Assembly (NCBI GenBank): GCA_019426215.1
Contig: CM033396.1
Coordinates: forward strand, 19,855,101-19,919,100
DNA: 64,000 bases
Direction of reading: 5' to 3'
From: Buddleja alternifolia
Taxonomy: Eukaryota > Streptophyta > Magnoliopsida > Lamiales > Scrophulariaceae
Part shown: positions 43,636 to 55,752 of the stretch, in pieces
Layout of the letters: the number at the start of each line of letters is the position of its first letter
Numbering within the stretch: the stretch's first letter is position 1
Made by a program: the position numbers and the translations under genes
Notes under the pieces: generated by a model
What the model was told of the DNA's origin: nothing
Seen by the model: the letters and a program-made list of their open reading frames with translations, nothing else
The model's database searches: none

Positions 43636-45285
43636 TGTTGGGCATCGTCATTCAAAATACGCAGCAGGTAAAAAATTTATTTCGATTCCCGAGCCATGGA
43701 TCAATTTAGGATTTTCGTTGATTTTAATCGAAGATCGAGATAGCACTATTTACCTCTTGTAGCATGTTCGGAATCATGTTCATGAAAGTAGCAACCTGTG
43801 AGTTCCTACCTCTAGATTGTCACGCGAAGATGATCATCCTCGAAAGCTCCATCCTCTTCTCCTAGCAACAGGGTGGACGGCTAGGGCTTATGAGAGGGAG
43901 AGGGAATTTTATTTTACTACATTTCTGTAAGAAAACATTACTCCAAGTTGTAGGGTAAAGAACTGATTGAGTCAATAATGACCAGGGTACTTAAACAAAA
44001 CCAAGCAGCTTATTCTCCAAGTTGGGCGTCCAAGTCTACTGGGATGTGCTTATTGGGCTCATCCAATTTATAGCCCAATGTTGAGTAATTTAATTAATTA
44101 ATCCAAGTCTAATCCAATTAGACAATTAATTAAATACTTATTAATTTCAAATTAATTTAACTGTTAATATTGATTAAATAAATATATTTAACTTATACCA
44201 TTAAATATATATATTTATTAAATCAACACATCCCAAACGATCAATAGTTTCACATCCATGTAAAATTACAGAAATACTCTTTTGCAGTGAAACCATTTCA
44301 TCCTATCATCTTCATATAGCGCGACACTCTAAGTTCAGCTTGATTGACATTGGAAGGATTCCAAGGATATTGTTATCACCATGCTAGTCCTGTAAAGCTA
44401 TACCAAAACCCAATCAAGTGCGAGGTGAATATATCATCATGAACCTTTAAGTTACAAATACCATATGCATATAAGCTCTTCACTGATGCAACCCGATCAA
44501 GTGAGAGTCATGGAACGTTAAACTCATAGAACTTGATACTGTACTAAATAATCATACTGATATGAAATTACCAAACTGCCCTTCGCATCCAATACGGGTC
44601 AATTATATTTGCTTTGGACAAAGATTTTAATTCCACACCACCTATGATCATACAAGTTACTTCTCGTTTACTTTCGAGACAGTGAATTCCCTATTGGCAG
44701 TCAACTTCCCATCATCGAACACACCAATTAAATCGTACTTCGAGGTTGACCCAACCAACGGGTGATTAGGCCTAACTACTCTAATAACATATTCAATGGT
44801 ACGAGCACTATGTAAATGACTCCTTAGGTCTAAAGCTCACTCATACTATCATAACATGTAATCCCAATCATTGACTGTCACTGAGTAAAATCTCATGTGA
44901 TCGGATTACTACGAGTCATGTTTGAATATATTAACTCCATTAACTATATCCATGACACTAGCTCCCACTATCTAATAAGTGTAAGACTACACTTTTTGTC
45001 AAAACAAGTGTCATACGAGTTAAATCTTAATGCCCAATTAAAATTCCTTAACTTGCGAACCATATTTATAAGATCGAGCACTTAACTCCACCAGTGCCTC
45101 CACACTATCAAATAAGTGGTGGTGAGTACACCTTAATCTTAGGGACTTACTTGTTCAATACCTTTAATGCCACATAGTTTTACATGAACAAAAATTCATT
45201 GCCTTTATGTATGTTTGTACAATATAAATCAGTGCCCTACTTAAATCAAATTCCTCATTGGCATTGAGGGCACACACACCTAACA
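43636..45285 (+). mobile_element. Solo LTR, 1,650 bp
   Basis: It starts TGTTGGGCATCG, ends CACACACCTAACA, and is flanked by the 5-bp duplication ACACT. There is no internal retroelement sequence, so it is the product of recombination between two LTRs. It lies in the middle of a tandem array. The family is shared with 1-1350. The lineage is not determined. Confidence 0.92.
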
Positions 45286-45985
45286 ACACTTGATATGACG
45301 TACTAATACATTCAAATTAACGTATGAATGAAAGTCAATTGACGTACTATTTTCCATCAATCGACGTATGTTTTTCTTTCAATTGACGTATAGGTATAAT
45401 TGATATGACGTGTTAATAAATTATATCGACGTATCGATGTCTATTAATTGACCTATAGGTACATTTGATATGGAGTACTAGTACATTCAAATTGGCGTAT
45501 GAATGCAAGTCAATTGACGTATTATTTTCCATCAAGCGACGTATAGGTACACTTGATATGACGTATTAGTACATTCAAATTGAAGTATGGATGTATATCA
45601 ATTGACGTAATAATACGTTAATATGACGTATTAGTACATTCAAATTGACGTATGAATGCAAGTCAATTGACGTATTATTTTCCATCAATCGACGTATACT
45701 TTCACTTGGTATGACGTATTAATACTTAATATCGACATATGGATGTCTATCAATTGACAGATAGGTACGCTTGATATGACGTACTAGTACATTCAAATTG
45801 ACGTATGAATGCAAGTCAATTGACGTCTTATTTTCCATTAATCGACGTATAGGTACACTTGATATGACGTGTTAATACATTTTCTTGGAGATCCACCAGG
45901 TGTTGCACAAAATCTATGATCATGTGTTTCATTGACTTTACATTTGAAGATATTGTACTAAAAAGTAACCATAAAATCATAAATA
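45286..45985. repeat. Right part of the GACGTA tandem array
   Basis: A unit of about 85-90 bp is repeated about six times with variants: 'tgatatgacgtactagtaca', 'ttcaaattgacgtatgaatg', 'caagtcaattgacgtatt', 'ccatcaatcgacgtataggt'. Each unit carries three to five GACGTA or TGACGT words. The array ends in the duplicate of the 43360-43459 flank. Confidence 0.85.
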
Positions 45986-46079
45986 ATAATTCATATTAAT
46001 ATTAAATAGTATCCCCCTTCATTACATTGCCATTGTTAATTAAAAATAGAAAACCTAATATTTAGCCAGCGGTCATAAA

Positions 46080-46870
46080 CATAAACCTATTCAGAGTCAA
46101 TGCCATTAATCATCACACCATTATCCATCACACCATTCTCTACCACACCATTCTTTATCACACCATTCTGCATAGGGTCTTGATGATCTTTATTATCTCC
46201 ATTCTCCATACGGTCACTCCATTCTCCATAGATTCTCCATAGGGTCTTGATCGTCATTCTTCGACCCTGCATATGGTTGTGGTGCAGGCCATACATCTGG
46301 CTTAAGGATAAAGTTCTCGTCAAATAAGATCTTAATCTTTTCCCAATGTACTTCCCCTTCGTACCGGTACCGAGCAGCATTTGGGTTATTCTGCATAGAC
46401 AATAAGAAATACAAATCAATACAATGATATGAAATCACTATAAAATTATCATAAAAAGATACCATTTTTTACACCTAACAGTAAAAACGATACCTATAGA
46501 TATGTGTTCCAAAAAGCACTAATACCCCTTACGATGCTAGTGTCTGGATCTCACTCAACTTCGGGTTCCAGAAGAAGAGCACTAAACACTTCATACCGGT
46601 TACATATCTCTTGAAATCGCTGCTCGACTTCATTATCTGTGAACCTACGTGTTGGTTATGCCCAATTCATTTTTGAGGTTACATCAGACCAAAACCCGCG
46701 GCGGATAGAATCTGTAATAAGCCTCTCCCAGACAGCAAAACTACAGACATATCAGATCACCGAAGAATTTCTAGGAGTCTCAACTCAGTGGTGTCGAACC
46801 AAACAGTTCAACAATGATGCTCCATTTTCAAATTCTTTTTGAGGTGGTGAAAAATAATCTGGAAAACCGC
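46080..46870 (-). pseudogene. Myb/SANT-like DNA-binding protein remnant, transposon-associated
   Basis: On the - strand: FTDNEVEQRFQEICNRYEVF (about 46650-46585), then, after stops, AFWNTYL and, at about 46395-46320, NPNAARYRYEGEVHWEKIKI followed by LFDEN. The order W..YL..NP.A...R..G...W..L..IF is that of the plant Myb/SANT-like domain, which accompanies PIF/Harbinger transposases and occurs in host proteins. The C-terminus is a low-complexity row of NGV repeats (46180-46090). At least four frame breaks are present. Confidence 0.6.
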
Positions 46871-47297
46871 AAGATATTTATAAAGAAGTGGGAGTGATGA
46901 AGGGTTGTGAAGCCTGTTCGCTTAACATAGCGTCCATTCATCTTCTTGAAGAACACTGGTGAAATTCTGATGTTTGGTGAGGAGTGAGAAAGGAGCGTGG
47001 TGTCTCCTTGTATGATAACGAGGAACTTCAAATCAGTTTGTGTGAAAAACTATGTCAGTTGGTAAAAAACTACATCATTTGGTATATACTAATACATCAT
47101 TAGACACTTTACATACGTCGTTCTGCCAAAATCTTACGGCGTTCCTTCACAACTAATACGTTATCTTCAATGTTGACATACGACCTTTATATTTATTAAT
47201 ACATCCTTTTAGTTGTTACAATACAATATTTCACATGTAATAGTACTTCGGGTTTCTGTTGAAATACGTCATTTGAAATGTATAATTTATATATACT
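46871..47297. other. ACGT-rich flank without gene
   Basis: Words such as 'tacgtcgtt', 'atacgtcat' and 'tgacatacgacc' resemble the array at 43.4-45.9 kb. It may be the outer part of the same element. Confidence 0.35.
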
Positions 47298-47835
47298 TGA
47301 TGTGGGTTGAAATAGGTCTTTGGGCCAAGCTGGTAATCCAACACTTTATGGGCCTAAGCCTAGTGGCATCGTGGACTCGGATCTTTCTAGAAGACATTAT
47401 ATTATAATTTACAGCTGGAGGTTCGCCCGGCACTGACCTACACAGGTGGAGCATTCTATATAAGGCAAGCCTGGAGCGTGACCAGACAAGAATCAATTAA
47501 GAGATATACTTTCCATATACGGACCTGCGGAGATCATGCCAACAGACTCATCAATTATACCATAAAAGATATAGCTCAGGATGGAAGGATCATGATTTAT
47601 TCTACTTTTCAATATATATCTAGGATAGTTGACTTACCCTTTTTACCTACCCCATCACAAACTTGTATATATATCAACTCTAATCGCTAATGAAAAGTTT
47701 GAACTCTTTTACCCTGTGGACGTAGGTCATATTTTGACCGAACCAAGTATATTTTGTGTTATTAATTTGTGCTTTATACTATATTCTTATATAATATATT
47801 GCATATTATCATTGGTGTGCTTCCCATACACATCA
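47298..47835 (+). mobile_element. 5' LTR of Ty3/gypsy element C, 538 bp
   Basis: It begins TGATGTGGGTTG and ends CACATCA, a perfect 7-bp terminal inverted repeat. The PBS follows at once. The partner LTR is outside the window. Confidence 0.75.
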
Positions 47836-47836
47836 A

Positions 47837-47855
47837 TTAGCACCGTCTGGGGAAG
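47837..47855 (+). other. Primer-binding site of element C
   Basis: TTAGCACCGTCTGGGGAAG is a mutated form of the TGGCGCCGTCTGTGGGAA type found in element A. Confidence 0.65.
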
Positions 47856-49438
47856 TTCTGAGCAAAATAAGGTGTGAGATAAATCTATTTTTTCGCAATT
47901 TTTTTCCTTTCACGTTAATATTTTGTGATGGTAGAGGAGGATATGTTGGAAGTGGAAATCTAGTCGAAAATGGGGAAATGGGAAGAAGACGGTGTTGTTT
48001 CCATCTGGGGTCGAACAGGCCATGCCTACAACTCCGGCCAACCTGGTGAGGTGATTAGCGGATAACCTACAAAACCTAGGAATGGACAATTCTCCAGGAG
48101 AGCAAACAAGCGGGAAGGAGGCTTCTCCTCAAAGCGTGCTAGACCTGGCGCAATTCATGGGAAGAATAGAAGGTGTCATTGACAAAGTTGTCAATAAGGT
48201 AGTAAATTCTAAACTTGCTGGTATGCCCGATCTAGCACAAAAAAAGGATGTGGCGTCTCCCCTTCCTAGAGGTACGCCCAAGGCTGGAACACGGTAGATT
48301 GGGGTTGATAGTAACGTTATCCCCGATGGCAATTTAGGCAACCGAGTGGAACGACCTAAGTATCTAGAGCAAGACGGAGGAAAGGGAGACAACGTGCCTC
48401 CAAAAAAGTGCTTGGCTCTAGAAGGACGCTACATGCGTCGCCTAGACCTGAACGAGGAAGATTTTGAAGGTTGGGCCCCCCAACCTAATCTACATAAGGA
48501 ACAGCTGCATGAGGATAAGTTACATCTCCAGATGCAGCACTCACGTAATAACATGCATGGAAAGGACGACCTACAGAAAATGTCAAGCACGCATCCGCAC
48601 CAAGCATGACAAGGATCTCGAGGATGATGCCAGTAGCTACGTTTTTGCCAGATCTGGTTGGGTAGACCATGGTATGAAAGAAAAAGCGAAGGCAAGACTT
48701 GAACAAATGGAGGAAATAGCAAAATAGAGGGAAGAGCTAGAGCGCAAAGCAATAGGAGACAGGACCTCGGCAGATCGAGGCATTCCGTTTACGGATTTCA
48801 TTACAAATGAGGAACTTCCAAGAGATTTCAGGGTCCAGTCCATTTCACTCTACGATGGAACTACGGATCCAAAAGACCATTTATATACTTTTCAAAATTA
48901 TGCTTTGCTACACAGGTACTCCGATGCTATCAAATGCAGGGTGTTCTTGTGTACTTAGGCCAAATCTGCACAACAGTGGTTCAACCAACTCCTGGCGAGA
49001 TCCATCGGATCTTTCTTAGAGTTTAGCTCAAAGTTATTGCACCAATTCGCCAACAGTAAGCGGCATGAGAAAACTCCCTTGAGTCTATTCAGCATCAAGC
49101 AAGGAGAGGATGAACCATATGTGCATACATCAAACGTTTCAATACTATAGCACTGGAGACACCAGCTGTAATATCAAACCTGAAGGCAAGCGTTTTTACG
49201 ATATGCCTGAAGGAAGGAGACTTATTCAAGTCATTAACCAAGAGACCTGTCCTGAGCTTCGATGAGTTACTCATCAGGGCTGAAACATATGTTAACCTAG
49301 AAGATGCTCACATGATGAGGAGAGCTGAACAAAAGAAAGAAAAGTAATATGATGGTAAGAAGAATAGGTTGCATAAAGAAGAAAAAAGTGGTTGGCCTCC
49401 CAGCTCGACCCATGTGACATCACCTGCTCCGGGTGTGC

Positions 49439-50912
49439 TGATAAGTGCAATATTTATATATTTTATTACCTCTATCTTTAGCATTTTATTGTGATTATAT
49501 GGCCATTGGAACTGATTTTATCTCATTTTGTGATTTGGGCAAGATTTGAAGTGCAAAATATCAATTTCAATCAAAATGACAGATTTGGCGATGTTTCGGA
49601 AATACTGATATATCTGGAGATGCAGACATTATTTTCTATTGAATTTTATCTAGTTGGAAATCTAAGATAAAGGCCTATATTTCTTATGAAGAAGTCCAGA
49701 CCCAGTTCGGAAGTTAAAGGGCTCGAAAGTGTTGAAGAAGTTAATGAAGATTTCTGTTCTGGACTGCACTGGAATGCGCAGATTTGGTGAAAAATTCATA
49801 ACTAGAGTTATGTGTCTTGGATTCAGTCAAGGCCAGTTGGAAATGAAAGCTAACACATAAAGCTACAAATTTCTAGAAGGAGTCAAAGTCAGATTTGATG
49901 AAGTAGAGGCGACAAATCAGAGTGTAAAGGGAAGAATATATTCTCCATGCTTTGATGTTAAAGAGAAGAATATATTCTCCATGCTTTGATGTTAAAGGGA
50001 AGAATATATTCTCCATGTCTTGATAAAGGAAGAGAGAATATATTCTCTCTATGATTATGTCATCTTTTCATTGCCTATATATATGTCTTGCAAGAGTTGA
50101 AGTAGAACAACAAAAACAAGAAGAAAACAAAGAGAAGAGAGTTAGAAAAATAGTATTTTCAAGTTTTATGCTTACAATTATGAGTAACTAAGTTTTTATT
50201 TCGATTCAAGGGAGTTCATTTTGATTCACATGTTGTGAGACACGGAGCTTCATCTATCTATCTACGGTTTGATTATCTTTTGTTTCTTATTCTAAATGTT
50301 CATGCTTGTTTAGATAATAATCTAAGGTGCACATTAGTTGATTATCTATTACAATCTATTGCTAACAAATCTTCATAATCCGTAATTGTTATGTTTGATT
50401 TGTGCATGTAGCAATTAGGTTTTCATGATTAGGATCCCAATTTTCGTTGATAACCTAAGGGAAACATTAGAGTAAATTAAATAGTTGGCGCTTGCTTAAA
50501 CTATTGTTTATCCTTAGTCTCTTCTAATTCGTTATGCTATTATTAACATGATTAGGATTGCTTAATACCGAGTCAGTTGATAATAAGAATTTAACCGGGT
50601 GCTGGGCTTTGGTTAATGATATACGGAAATTAATAGGGATATAAATAGTTGGTTATTTATGTTCATGGCTAAGTAATCAAAGAATAGATAGTATTTTAGG
50701 TGTCTATGATCAACTTGAATTGAAGAACGAACTATCTTTGAATCGATGCTTTACATTTATTGAACTTCTTATTTAATTCCTGTCATTATTAATTCATCAA
50801 ACAAACCTCCCCATTGAATATTATTTTGATCAACCAATCTCTAGGGTTCGACTTGGACTTACGAGTACTACAAATTCTTGTGAGAACAGTAATTATATTT
50901 TGGTGCATTTGA
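49439..50912 (+). mobile_element. LTR-like insertion in gag of element C
   Basis: gag homology stops at 'gggtgtgc' and resumes after 'catttgacacg'. The insert starts TGATAAGTGCAATATTTA and has no ORF. A unit 'gggaagaatatattctcc' plus 'atgctttgatgttaaa' is repeated about three times at 49930-50020. It ends in 'cgagtactacaaattcttgt' and 'ggtgcatttgacacg'. This looks like a solo LTR, but no clean target duplication was found and the ends are approximate. Confidence 0.55.
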
Positions 50913-51528
50913 CACGTACCTTATGCCCAGATCCAAATGAATACCCATGAGGGGAAATTGGAGCAATCATTTGATGGCTGTGGAGGTCAAGAATCTGATC
51001 CAATGCCCTGAAGGTGCGGAGCAGCACCCAAGAATCGCCCGAGTGCCCTTTTTTACAGATACCATCGCGAGTATGGACACTATACAGATGAATGCCCACA
51101 ATTGATTGATGAAATCTAGCGTCTAGCTAAAATAGGTTACTTGAAGGAAAATGTAATAGATACTCATAATGCAAACAATTCAGCCCCAGCTCGAGGGATA
51201 ATACCTGGAGAGGTCGAGGTAGAGGATAGCGAGGTGGAAGAACCAGATCTGGAGGTAGAGGAAACTTTCCTCAATAAATTAACAAGGCACCAACTCAAGA
51301 GGCAGCACCTATGGAAGTCGACAACAATAATCGAGCAACTATTCATATCATCTCAGGAGGTCTAGCAGCAGACGAATCAAAACGACATCTAAAGAGACAA
51401 GTAAGAGCCATAGAAGCACAATCCGCATTCGTCATGAAATTCAGTCAGAATCAACCTAGACAGGAAATACAATTCGGACCTGAAGATGCCCAAGCTGTGC
51501 AAACCCCTCATAGTGACGCATTGGTAAT

Positions 51529-53420
51529 TGTTAGGAATTTCATGTTAGATGTTTTGATGATGACAAATAGGACTTCCTGTTAGATCCCGAAAAATGTAAG
51601 TATAAAAGCTTTCATAGAATATTGTGTATAAGTACCTGAAAGCATATTTATATTAGGCTTATAGTTTTCATCTTTGTAGAATTTTAGACTAAGAATGTGA
51701 TACTAAATCACTAAGGAGAATCCTGGGTAAGTCTACCAAGTGATAAAGTTGAAGATCAAGCGTCTGAAGCTACAGAAGATAAAAATCTCTTGAAGCGTCC
51801 GTCAAACGTTTTAGAGACTATTCCAGGTTACAACTCCAGCGCTCAAAATACGAATGGATAATTCAGGCCGAATACTCAACACTAAGTCAATGATGGAATT
51901 CTGAGTGAGCCTATCAAAGACAAGATTGAAGAGTAAGCGTCTGAAATAAAGAGAAGAGACTCAGGATCAGTCCAAGCGTCTGTCCAATGCACGAGAAAAA
52001 CTGTCCTCTTCAGCAAGCGTCCAAAAGGCTAAACCAACACGACCTACAACGAACGTAACCTGAAAATTCAAACCCAAAGCTATCCAAAGACTTAAAGAAT
52101 GCATGAATCAAACGGACAAATTATTTCCAACGGAAATAAGACAAGATGCATTAAAAGTCGGATAAGTGCTATTAAAATATAAGCACTATAACGTATGGGT
52201 AAGCCATTCATTTGACCAAGACTGTCAGAAGTTATGAAACCAAGAACATGCCTAACTAATTAAGTATACCCAAAGTTAGAAATGTCAGAACTCAAGGAAT
52301 GTTTGGGGAAACGAGATTCCAACCGTGTCAAACGGACAAAAACCACCAATACCTTATAAATAGCCCTTTCAACAAATAAGTCAAAGATATATAGAGCAAA
52401 AAAAACCTTGACATATACAAGAGATATACCTGAATATCCTAGTGTGAATAACAGTCACAACCTCTTGTATATAGAAAATTATACAAAAAGACACAAGAAA
52501 AGAATACCTACTTTGTTGAAAGAAAAGCTTACAAAAATTCATAGCCAAATATCCGTATAAACTTTTCACAAATATTCCAGAGACAGTCAACTATATCTCA
52601 AACCCCTTTTTGAAGACCCTACATTACTATTGAGATATCCTCGAGTTGTTTGAACTTTCCAAAACCAAACAAAGCCATTACAAAACCTTTCAACATCTTT
52701 CGTCTGAGTGAGAAAGTGTGTTGACTTACAAACGCCATTTTTGTGTAAAAGAAGCTTGTGGAAGAAGATCTCTATTGGAGCTGAAATCTGTGTGACCAAG
52801 GAGTTCCGGGATCAAGTGTAACTTGCATTATTTCTGGGTGAAAGAAGCAAGGGGATAGAAGATCTTTAGTGGAGCTGAAATTTGTGTGACCAAGGAGTTC
52901 CAAGAACATATCCAACCTCTCTCTATTTTGTAGAAGTCTCTGTGTGACTCTTCGATAATCATCATAGTGGAAAACCTCTCTGATAAAGGGAGAAGAAGGA
53001 CGTAGCTGGGATTACATCACCCAGTGAACTTTACAAATATCTTGTGTCATTTACTGTTTTGTTGTCTTACATTATACTGTCATATTATATCTTGAAAAGG
53101 CATTTAAACTAATAAGCGACTAATTGGTTAAAACGAACGCTAAGCTATACAAACATTTCCGCTGTGCTAACCCTGATTTAGTGACCAAACTCTGCCCTAC
53201 TTTGGTAAGTGTTGAAATCACCGAATCTAAGTTAACTTTTCTCAAGCGCCTGAAACTAGCGCTTAAGTCATCATCCCTCAAGCGCCGCACCCAGCGCTTA
53301 AAGCTTTCCGAGCGTTCAAATACCTCACAGTAATACGAAAGTTTTTAGAAGTCGAAAAAGACTTCAGGGTCTATTCAACCCCCCCTTCTAGACCCTTTCG
53401 TATACCACTTGGGACCAACA
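51529..53420 (+). mobile_element. 5' LTR of element D, 1,892 bp
   Basis: It starts TGTTAGGAATTTC and ends GGGACCAACA. Two copies of 'ggagctgaaatctgtgtgac' or near form are at 52778 and 52871. Words AAGCGTCT, AAGCGCC and AGCGCTT occur a dozen times. A TATA-like 'ccttataaatag' is at 52350-52365. Confidence 0.9.
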
Positions 53421-53422
53421 AG

Positions 53423-53434
53423 TGGTATCAGAGC
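53423..53434 (+). other. Primer-binding site of element D
   Basis: TGGTATCAGAGC, complementary to the 3' end of initiator Met-tRNA, two bases after the LTR. Confidence 0.95.
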
Positions 53435-53524
53435 GGTTGAAGTTGAAACCTAAGCGTTTCCAAGCGTAACTGCTTGTTCAGATCCTTATTATTGTTTTTT
53501 TTGTCGCTTAAATTTTTTTTTTTC

Positions 53525-55738
53525 ATGGCATTTTCCAAAGTTCCTAAGTTGACCGAATCAAACTATGATTCATGGAAGGTCAAAGCGTTCACCTATTTGT
53601 GTTCATGTGATGATGAAATGTGTGATATTATTTCAGATGGGCCAATCAAAATATACAAGATCATCACCAGAGCGCCCGAAGCCACAGAAGAGACACCCGA
53701 TGGCTATGTGGAGAAGCCCAAACAAGAATGGTCTACCGATGAGCGTCGACGAGCAAATCTAGACAATGTTGGTAGAAACGCTCTATACACAGCCATTGGA
53801 GATAATGACAACTTATTCAACAAGGTCAAATCATGCAACACTACTAAAGAAATTTGGGATAAGTTGGCTACCATTTGTGGTGGCTCAGCACAAATCAAGG
53901 AGAACAAACTATCAATTGCCAAAGAAAAATTCAATAGCTTCAAGATGCTACCTAATGAGACGCTAGAGCAATTAGACATGAGGTTTACAGCTCTTGTCAC
54001 TGAACTAACATCTCTGGGTATGGAGCTACAAAATCGAGAAACAGTGGTCAAAATCTTTAGAAGTCTCCCAAGCAGATTCCTGATGAAAACAACTGCAATG
54101 AGAGAATCAAACAATCTGGACAGCCTAACTCCAGAAGATGCTTTTTCAGAACTCAAAGCATTTGAGTTTGAGCTGAATTCGGCCAGTGATGCAGTAAGTA
54201 ATCCAGTGATCGAATCTGGAGCGCTAATGGCATCAATCAAAGGAAAATCTATCAAAGAAAAAAACTCGGATATAAGTGAGGAAGAAGAACTGGCGCTTCT
54301 AAATAGATTCAGGAAATTCCTGAAATATGAAAAGAAGGGAAACAGTCCTAAGCACCCAGGACAAAGTTCATATCAAGCGTCTCCCCAAATACAACCACAA
54401 TATCAAGCGCCTCACTATCCTGCGTCTCCCTCCCGAGCGCCAATTCAATATCAAACTCCCTCTCAGCAAGATCTCTCAGTGCCTGCAGCGTTAAACCAGC
54501 GATCCACAAGATTAACAAACGAACAAAAGATGAAGACCAATCTCTGTTACAACTGCAGGAGACCAGGGCATTTCCAAGTTAATTGCCCATATCCAAATGT
54601 GTCTAAACCTACAAAGCAAGATCACGCGGATAGAAACCAATTCAGGAGCAATCTGAGACAACAAGGCTTGCTAGCAGAATCAGAACCTCTCTATACTCCT
54701 GAAGAGGACTTGGAATCATCAGATGAAAGCAGCGATGATGAACCATCAAAGGATTCAGCATTCATTTGTCTCATGGCAAGAGATAATGAAGCATCTAACG
54801 ACTTACCATCTGAGGTAACCACTGATTTGTATCATCCTCTTTCTTATGATGAATTACTTGACAAAGTAAAGGAATATTATACAGATTGTCAAGATGCCGC
54901 CAAATTATTTCAAAATCACTATCATATTATTTCAGCACTCAGAAGTGATAACGTAACGCTCAAAGCAGAGTTGCAAGTTCAGCAACAGTGCATTGAGAAA
55001 AACCAATCACTCGAGAGTGAAATTACTCAGCTAAAAAGTGATCTTGATATAATAGTCAAAAGAGAAGCTGAAGTGGTTGCTAAACTTGCTAAATCAGAGC
55101 AGCTGATCTCTTCATTATCAAAAGCGTCTAGAACGCTAGATAATATGACTAAAGTAACCAGGGCATTTGGTGAAAAGACCGGTCTAGGTTGTGATAAATT
55201 TAGTCATAAAGCCAAAGCGTCCAATGTTACAACAATCAACAAAGGAAAAGGTGTAATCTTTGTTGGAGAAAGTTCAATCAGACAAACGCTGAATGAACCA
55301 ACAGATATTGGTACAAAAGCTAATGGTAAAGTCAACACTTACTCAGGCAAAGGAAAGACCAAAGCGAATGTCTCACAAAAGAAAATATATCCAAACGCTC
55401 AAAAGGCTAAGGAAATACCTTCTACAAGTGAATCAAACGTTAAGCGTCCCGCACCAAAAGTGCATCCTAAGCCAGTACCAAACAAGATAAAACGTCTATA
55501 TCCAAAACAATCCAGTTCATATTATCAACACTATGATAATTATGATTACGATTATGATTATTACTATAATCAAGGATATTTCTATACACCTAAAAAATAC
55601 ACACAACACAAAACGAAACCTAAGAAGGCCAATCTCTCTCCCATAATGAAGATAAGACAAATATGGGTTCCGAAAAATCTAATTAACGTTACTAACAAAG
55701 AAGGACCCAAAACAAAATGGGTACCTAAAAAGAATTAG
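53525..55738 (+). CDS. gag polyprotein of copia element D
   Basis: 737 codons without a break. Start 53525 (MAFSKVPKLTESNYDSW) is preferred to an in-frame ATG at 53474, which would add a Phe/Leu-rich head. Residues 1-230 form the copia capsid-type domain (ESNYDSWK, KEIWDKLA, LDMRFTALV). Residues about 270-335 are Gln/Pro-rich. A CCHC zinc knuckle, CYNCRRPGHFQVNC, is at 341-354. An acidic stretch (EEDLESSDESSDDEPSKD) and a coiled coil follow at about 490-560. The tail has a Tyr/Asp-rich block near residues 665-690. gag assembles the virus-like particle and packages element RNA. Its integrity contrasts with pol. Confidence 0.93.
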   Translation: MAFSKVPKLTESNYDSWKVKAFTYLCSCDDEMCDIISDGPIKIYKIITRAPEATEETPDGYVEKPKQEWSTDERRRANLDNVGRNALYTAIGDNDNLFNKVKSCNTTKEIWDKLATICGGSAQIKENKLSIAKEKFNSFKMLPNETLEQLDMRFTALVTELTSLGMELQNRETVVKIFRSLPSRFLMKTTAMRESNNLDSLTPEDAFSELKAFEFELNSASDAVSNPVIESGALMASIKGKSIKEKNSDISEEEELALLNRFRKFLKYEKKGNSPKHPGQSSYQASPQIQPQYQAPHYPASPSRAPIQYQTPSQQDLSVPAALNQRSTRLTNEQKMKTNLCYNCRRPGHFQVNCPYPNVSKPTKQDHADRNQFRSNLRQQGLLAESEPLYTPEEDLESSDESSDDEPSKDSAFICLMARDNEASNDLPSEVTTDLYHPLSYDELLDKVKEYYTDCQDAAKLFQNHYHIISALRSDNVTLKAELQVQQQCIEKNQSLESEITQLKSDLDIIVKREAEVVAKLAKSEQLISSLSKASRTLDNMTKVTRAFGEKTGLGCDKFSHKAKASNVTTINKGKGVIFVGESSIRQTLNEPTDIGTKANGKVNTYSGKGKTKANVSQKKIYPNAQKAKEIPSTSESNVKRPAPKVHPKPVPNKIKRLYPKQSSSYYQHYDNYDYDYDYYYNQGYFYTPKKYTQHKTKPKKANLSPIMKIRQIWVPKNLINVTNKEGPKTKWVPKKN

Positions 55739-55752
55739 AACTGCCCTTTTGA

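Larger units (their letters stand above)
47836..51528 (+). pseudogene. gag of element C, broken and interrupted
   Basis: The conserved capsid block starts near 48780: IPFTDFITNEELPRDF, then YDGTTDPKDHLYTF, SAQQWFNQL and LFSIKQGEDEP (to about 49115). The zinc knuckle (YRYHREYGHYTDEC, about 51055-51100, first Cys replaced by Tyr) and the protease-side block ending in DAQAVQTPHSDALVIV follow at 51390-51528. Stops are frequent, and a 1.47-kb insertion sits at 49439-50912. The frame is then cut by the copia element at 51529. Pol would lie beyond the right edge of the window. Confidence 0.75.

Noticed and set aside
43360..45985. CRISPR-like array
   Set aside because: Units are long, contiguous and variable with no unique spacers; this is a plant tandem array.
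53704..54255. 183-codon - strand frame inside gag
   Set aside because: Shadow of the intact gag frame; no domain.
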